This document shows, one piece after another, positions 5,551 to 6,648 of a stretch of DNA of 6,648 nucleotides. Source of the DNA: Gammaproteobacteria bacterium (lineage in GTDB: Bacteria; Pseudomonadota; Gammaproteobacteria; Thiohalomonadales; Thiohalomonadaceae); NCBI GenBank assembly GCA_015232955.1, contig JADFYS010000110.1:1-6648 (forward strand), read 5' to 3'. The position numbers were made by a program, and so were the translations under genes. The notes below the pieces were generated by a model. The model was not told the origin of the DNA, made no database searches, and saw only the letters and a list, made by a program, of their open reading frames with translations. The stretch's first letter is position 1. Each line of letters starts with the position of its first letter.

Positions 5551-6648
5551 TCAGGCAAAATAGTCTACCGCTGAAGCGTTATCGCCTCCGCCATAGAGAA
5601 CCGCTTTCGTTCCCCCTTCGTGACTCCACTCCTCCTGTTCGCGACCGGGATCACCTGGTTGACGACTATTCTCCCCCCTGTCGTTGGTCTGCGCCGACCC
5701 CTGCTCCCGTTGCGAGACATCGGCATCGCCCAACTGCAACCCGGCCTGATCAAACATCTCTCTTAATCTCGGCATTGCACTTTCCAGAGCCTCCCTCGCG
5801 ACGCTATTGGTGGCGACAAAGGCGACCGATGCCTGTTGATCTGGCGTGACCGTGACCTTCACCTCTACCGGACCAAGATTTCGTGGGTTTAGCTGTAGCT
5901 TCGCCTCCTGCACCTGATTACGCGCCATCCAGACCATCCGCTCCCCCAGGGCACGATCCCACCCCTGCTGCCGCAACTGCGGAGAGAGTTCAAAAAGTGG
6001 GGCACTACCGCCCAGCGGAGCCTGTGCCGCAACCGCCTGTAACGGCGATCCCCCTCCGCTCACCGCTGGCGCCATTGCCGCCGATTGACCGGTGGCGATG
6101 GCACTATGGATTGCGGCCATGGTAGAGGAGAAACCGACACCACTTCGGCTGGTCACACCACTACTGATGGCGATCTCCTCCTCTCGTCCCTGTTTTCCGA
6201 GCATCATCTTCAGCCCCTGATTAAACTCCTGGCGTGATTCACTCCCTTTTCCCTGTTCGCCACTCCCCTCTCGACCCGGCTTGCCGTTATCGCCTCCCGC
6301 TGAGCCACTTTGAAAACGGCGCAGTGGATCGCTCTCATCCCCTTTCGCACCCTTTATCCTGCCACCCTCATCCAGACCCGCTTGAGTCTTGGGATCCGGG
6401 TTTTGCGGTTTCCCCGACAGGGCAGAGACTTCAGCCCGCTCTCCCGAAGCCTCCTGTACCAGACGCTCAGCAGATTGAGATCTCTGATCAGTAGCCGCCG
6501 CTGCCGTGGCAACCCGAGCCGGATGCTCTGAATCTGAAGGCTCTGTATCACCCGGCTGGGAGGACAGATGGCTAGCCACATCTGAAATCGCCAGACTCTC
6601 TTGACTCTCTTGACTCTCTTGACTCTCTTGACTCTCTTGACTCTCTTG
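5551..6648 (-). CDS. fliK: flagellar hook-length control protein, N-terminus beyond the window
   Basis: FliK is exported through the flagellar type III apparatus, measures the hook, and switches FlhB specificity from hook to filament proteins. The visible part is 365 codons, open to the right edge, so the start is not in the window; an in-frame GTG at 6579-6577 is internal. The N-terminal and middle part is low-complexity, rich in Ser, Gly, Gln, Glu and Ala, as in FliK ruler regions. The conserved C-terminal Flg_hook domain is clear: GWDRALGERMVWMARNQVQE, AKLQLNPRNLGPVEVKVTV and SVAFVATNSVAREALESAMP, then LREMFDQAGLQLGDADVS, from about 5680 to 5965. It ends in a Gly/Glu-rich tail and VDYFA. 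The visible N-terminal edge is a QES tandem repeat. It lies upstream of fliA on the same strand, an uncommon pairing. Confidence 0.92.
   Translation of the reverse strand, partial: QESQESQESQESQESQESLAISDVASHLSSQPGDTEPSDSEHPARVATAAAATDQRSQSAERLVQEASGERAEVSALSGKPQNPDPKTQAGLDEGGRIKGAKGDESDPLRRFQSGSAGGDNGKPGREGSGEQGKGSESRQEFNQGLKMMLGKQGREEEIAISSGVTSRSGVGFSSTMAAIHSAIATGQSAAMAPAVSGGGSPLQAVAAQAPLGGSAPLFELSPQLRQQGWDRALGERMVWMARNQVQEAKLQLNPRNLGPVEVKVTVTPDQQASVAFVATNSVAREALESAMPRLREMFDQAGLQLGDADVSQREQGSAQTNDRGENSRQPGDPGREQEEWSHEGGTKAVLYGGGDNASAVDYFA
6595..6648 (-). repeat. fliK: 9-bp in-frame tandem repeat (QES) within fliK
   Basis: Six perfect copies of CAAGAGAGT (minus strand; TTGACTCTC-phase on plus) fill 6595-6648 and run into the window edge, so the true copy number is higher or unknown. 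Each unit encodes Gln-Glu-Ser. Because the unit is a multiple of three, gain or loss of copies would change protein length without breaking the frame. The absence of any base difference between copies suggests recent or ongoing expansion. Confidence 0.95.

Noticed and set aside
6577..6579. GTG at 6579 as the start of fliK
   Set aside because: The frame stays open through the QES repeat to the window edge, and no ribosome site precedes the GTG. The gene is cut by the edge.
6595..6648. CRISPR-like direct repeats
   Set aside because: The 9-bp units are contiguous, with no spacers, and are in frame with fliK, so this is a coding tandem repeat.
1..6648. tRNA, rRNA or riboswitch
   Set aside because: I looked in the non-coding stretches (54-285, 4480-4640, 5361-5550) and saw no cloverleaf, T-arm GTTCRA-type motif in context, or recognisable riboswitch core.

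Overview
The window looks like a piece of a gammaproteobacterial chromosome of moderate GC content. It carries a ubiquinone-pathway prenyltransferase (UbiA), a DUF1249/YqiB-type protein (a family I know mainly from Gammaproteobacteria), a flagellar sigma factor (FliA) and a flagellar hook-length protein (FliK). I cannot name a genus. The left third is different in character: it is AT-rich at first and carries toxin/antitoxin-like and restriction-modification pieces, so it is probably accessory DNA.

Layout. Bases 1-250 hold a possible end of a gene cut by the window edge and a hairpin with T-runs on both strands. Bases 251-1629 (+ strand) form a tight operon-like run: a plausible sigma-70 promoter, an unrecognised small ORF, a PIN-domain nuclease, a 68-residue partner protein and the N-terminal tenth of a type I restriction subunit HsdR. 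HsdR coding stops abruptly near 1561-1590, where it meets the 3' end of a minus-strand HyuB gene. This is a rearrangement scar, and neither gene's tail looks native. Bases 1580-4479 (- strand) form one operon reading DUF1249 protein -> ubiA -> hyuB, with a 4-base overlap and then a 6-base gap. Bases 4480-4640 are a gene-free spacer with a possible miniature repeat element. Bases 4641-5360 (-) encode FliA, followed by a structured 190-base gap, and 5551-6648 (-) encode FliK, cut by the right edge inside a 9-bp tandem repeat.

How the parts work together. UbiA makes the membrane-bound ubiquinone precursor. FliK sets hook length and triggers the secretion switch, after which FliA directs late flagellar transcription. 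HyuB is the B half of an ATP-dependent hydantoinase/oxoprolinase/acetophenone-carboxylase type enzyme, and its HyuA partner is not here. The PIN protein and its 68-residue neighbour look like a toxin-antitoxin-like pair that sat inside a type I restriction operon.

I did not find a clearly new multi-gene system. The best leads are the PIN/68-aa pair linked to a broken hsdR, the hsdR/hyuB junction, and the in-frame QES repeat in FliK.
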